NCBI GenBank assembly: GCA_009746045.1
Contig: RPFO01000448.1
Span: 1,077,065 to 1,141,064, forward strand
Direction of reading: 5' to 3'
Source of the DNA: Mesostigma viride
Lineage: Eukaryota > Streptophyta > Mesostigmatophyceae > Mesostigmatales > Mesostigmataceae
Length of the DNA stretch: 64,000 bases
A program made the position numbers and the translations under genes. The notes under the pieces are model-generated. The model ran no database searches and was not told the origin of the DNA. It worked only from the letters and a program-made list of their open reading frames with translations. Shown here in pieces: positions 63,211 through 64,000 of this stretch; position 1 is the first letter of the stretch; every line of letters begins with the position of its first letter.

Positions 63211-63937
63211 CAATGATTACCAAGAGACCCTCATTAGCAAGCTTCCTCCAACCATCACACAGGCACTGTGTCCTATGGTCAGGGGCATGGTTGCTTGGGT
63301 GGCAGGCATTTCCAGGCCAGACCTTATGGTCATAGCCAGGTTGCCTGATGACATGCTGGTGGAGCTAGGGTCTGCCAAGGTGGCTGATCAGGTCAGGGCT
63401 TCATCTGGCATTCTGTTGTCTGCAGTGGATTTATCACAACCCATTTGCATGGAGCTGTATGTGGATAGCTCAATGGACAGCAGACAGGTCTCCAAGGTCA
63501 GGGGCAGGGCTGCAGGGCTCTTTGTGCTCAGACAGGAAGGCCTGGGGAGTTTGGTGAGCTGGTTTAGTCGCCTGCACAAACGGGTGGCTGTCAGCAGTGA
63601 TGTGGCAGAATGCAGGGCTATTTGTGAAGGCATTCACACAAGCCTTTATCTGAAGGAGTTGCTTCATCAGATGACTTCTAACACTCCTTGGCCACTTCAG
63701 GTTACCACTCTTCTAAAAACAGACTCCATGGGGATGGTGCAGTTTGTGCACAGGCAGATGGCCAGAAGTAGGGACTTGGATTATCTCCTTCTCAAGGAGT
63801 TGTCCTCCTTGGCCAATATTGAGCATATCCCTGGGGTTGACAATCCTGCTGATGCTTTGACCAAGCTAGTGCAGAAGGCAGCAGTGCAATACAAGGTTCT
63901 TCAGTCTCTGATGGACCCATCTCAGCAAGCTGTCTAA
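63176..63937 (+). CDS. LTR-started ORF fused to the RNase H end of copy 1
   Basis: The ATG in the last part of LTR3 (MAEFVAFLPSQL) is in frame with the interrupted copy 1 pol from NDYQETLISKLPP onward, giving a 253-aa open frame covering the RT connection and RNase H (YVDSSMDSRQVSK; VSSDVAECRA; GVDNPADALTKL). The fusion is a by-product of the nested insertion. Whether it is expressed from LTR3 is unknown. Confidence 0.8.
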   Translation: MAEFVAFLPSQLNDYQETLISKLPPTITQALCPMVRGMVAWVAGISRPDLMVIARLPDDMLVELGSAKVADQVRASSGILLSAVDLSQPICMELYVDSSMDSRQVSKVRGRAAGLFVLRQEGLGSLVSWFSRLHKRVAVSSDVAECRAICEGIHTSLYLKELLHQMTSNTPWPLQVTTLLKTDSMGMVQFVHRQMARSRDLDYLLLKELSSLANIEHIPGVDNPADALTKLVQKAAVQYKVLQSLMDPSQQAV

Positions 63938-64000
63938 GCTGGTGCATGGTTATAGGGCATTGGAGAAGCAGATTGTGTGGTAGTGTCAGCATTGTGACTG

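Larger units (their letters stand above)
49535..64000 (+). mobile_element. Copia-like element copy 1, interrupted by copy 2, runs off the window
   Basis: Starts with an LTR (49535-50151), then ORF1, gag and pol, is split at 55388 by copy 2 (55389-63210), and resumes with the rest of RNase H (63211-63937). Its 3' UTR continues to the window edge. Compared with copy 2 it has lost function: a 10-bp deletion and a CAG-to-TAG nonsense in gag, one-base losses in pol, and a 324-bp duplication. Confidence 0.93.

Overview
The window is eukaryotic nuclear DNA made almost wholly of transposable elements and tandem repeats. I see no convincing single-copy host gene, rRNA, tRNA or CRISPR. A green-lineage alga (charophyte or chlorophyte) is the best guess, and only an inference: there are Ty3/gypsy and Ty1/copia elements of several lineages, a piggyBac, an hAT and LINEs, short plant-type CCCTAAA units at 30549, and a gypsy element carrying a C5 cytosine methyltransferase, a combination reported before in a charophyte alga and in dinoflagellates.

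Layout. 1-5866: a mosaic of duplicated modules and a 109-bp tandem array. 5960-6915: a 173-bp satellite. 6930-11130: 3' half of a chromodomain gypsy element with an extra 3' ORF and a 3' LTR. 12295-23438: a nearly complete gypsy element encoding Gag-protease, a C5 DNA methyltransferase, RT, RNase H and an integrase ending in a PHD finger. Its terminal repeats have a split A1-B1-A2-B2 layout, flanked by a 5-bp target duplication. 24307-26033 (-): broken LINE. 26050-34515: non-coding, rich in micro- and minisatellites and palindromes. 34516-37855: piggyBac element with TTAA duplication. 38556-41826 (-): LINE fragments. 41921-43237: deleted hAT element with an 8-bp target duplication. 43540-44652: unknown broken gene. 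45550-49500 (-): truncated conventional copia element. 49535 to the right edge: a copia-like element (copy 1) into whose polymerase a second, younger copy (copy 2, 55389-63210) has jumped.

Most notable are (i) the methyltransferase+PHD gypsy element with split repeats and a possible self-priming site, and (ii) the copia-like family with pol order integrase-protease-RT-RNase H, an HGDD RT box, a DTN protease box, gag and pol in one frame separated by one TGA, an unrecognised ORF before gag, and LTR ends AGTT...AACT. Many ORFs are cut by single-base shifts, several in G runs; in elements with nearly identical LTRs some may be assembly errors.
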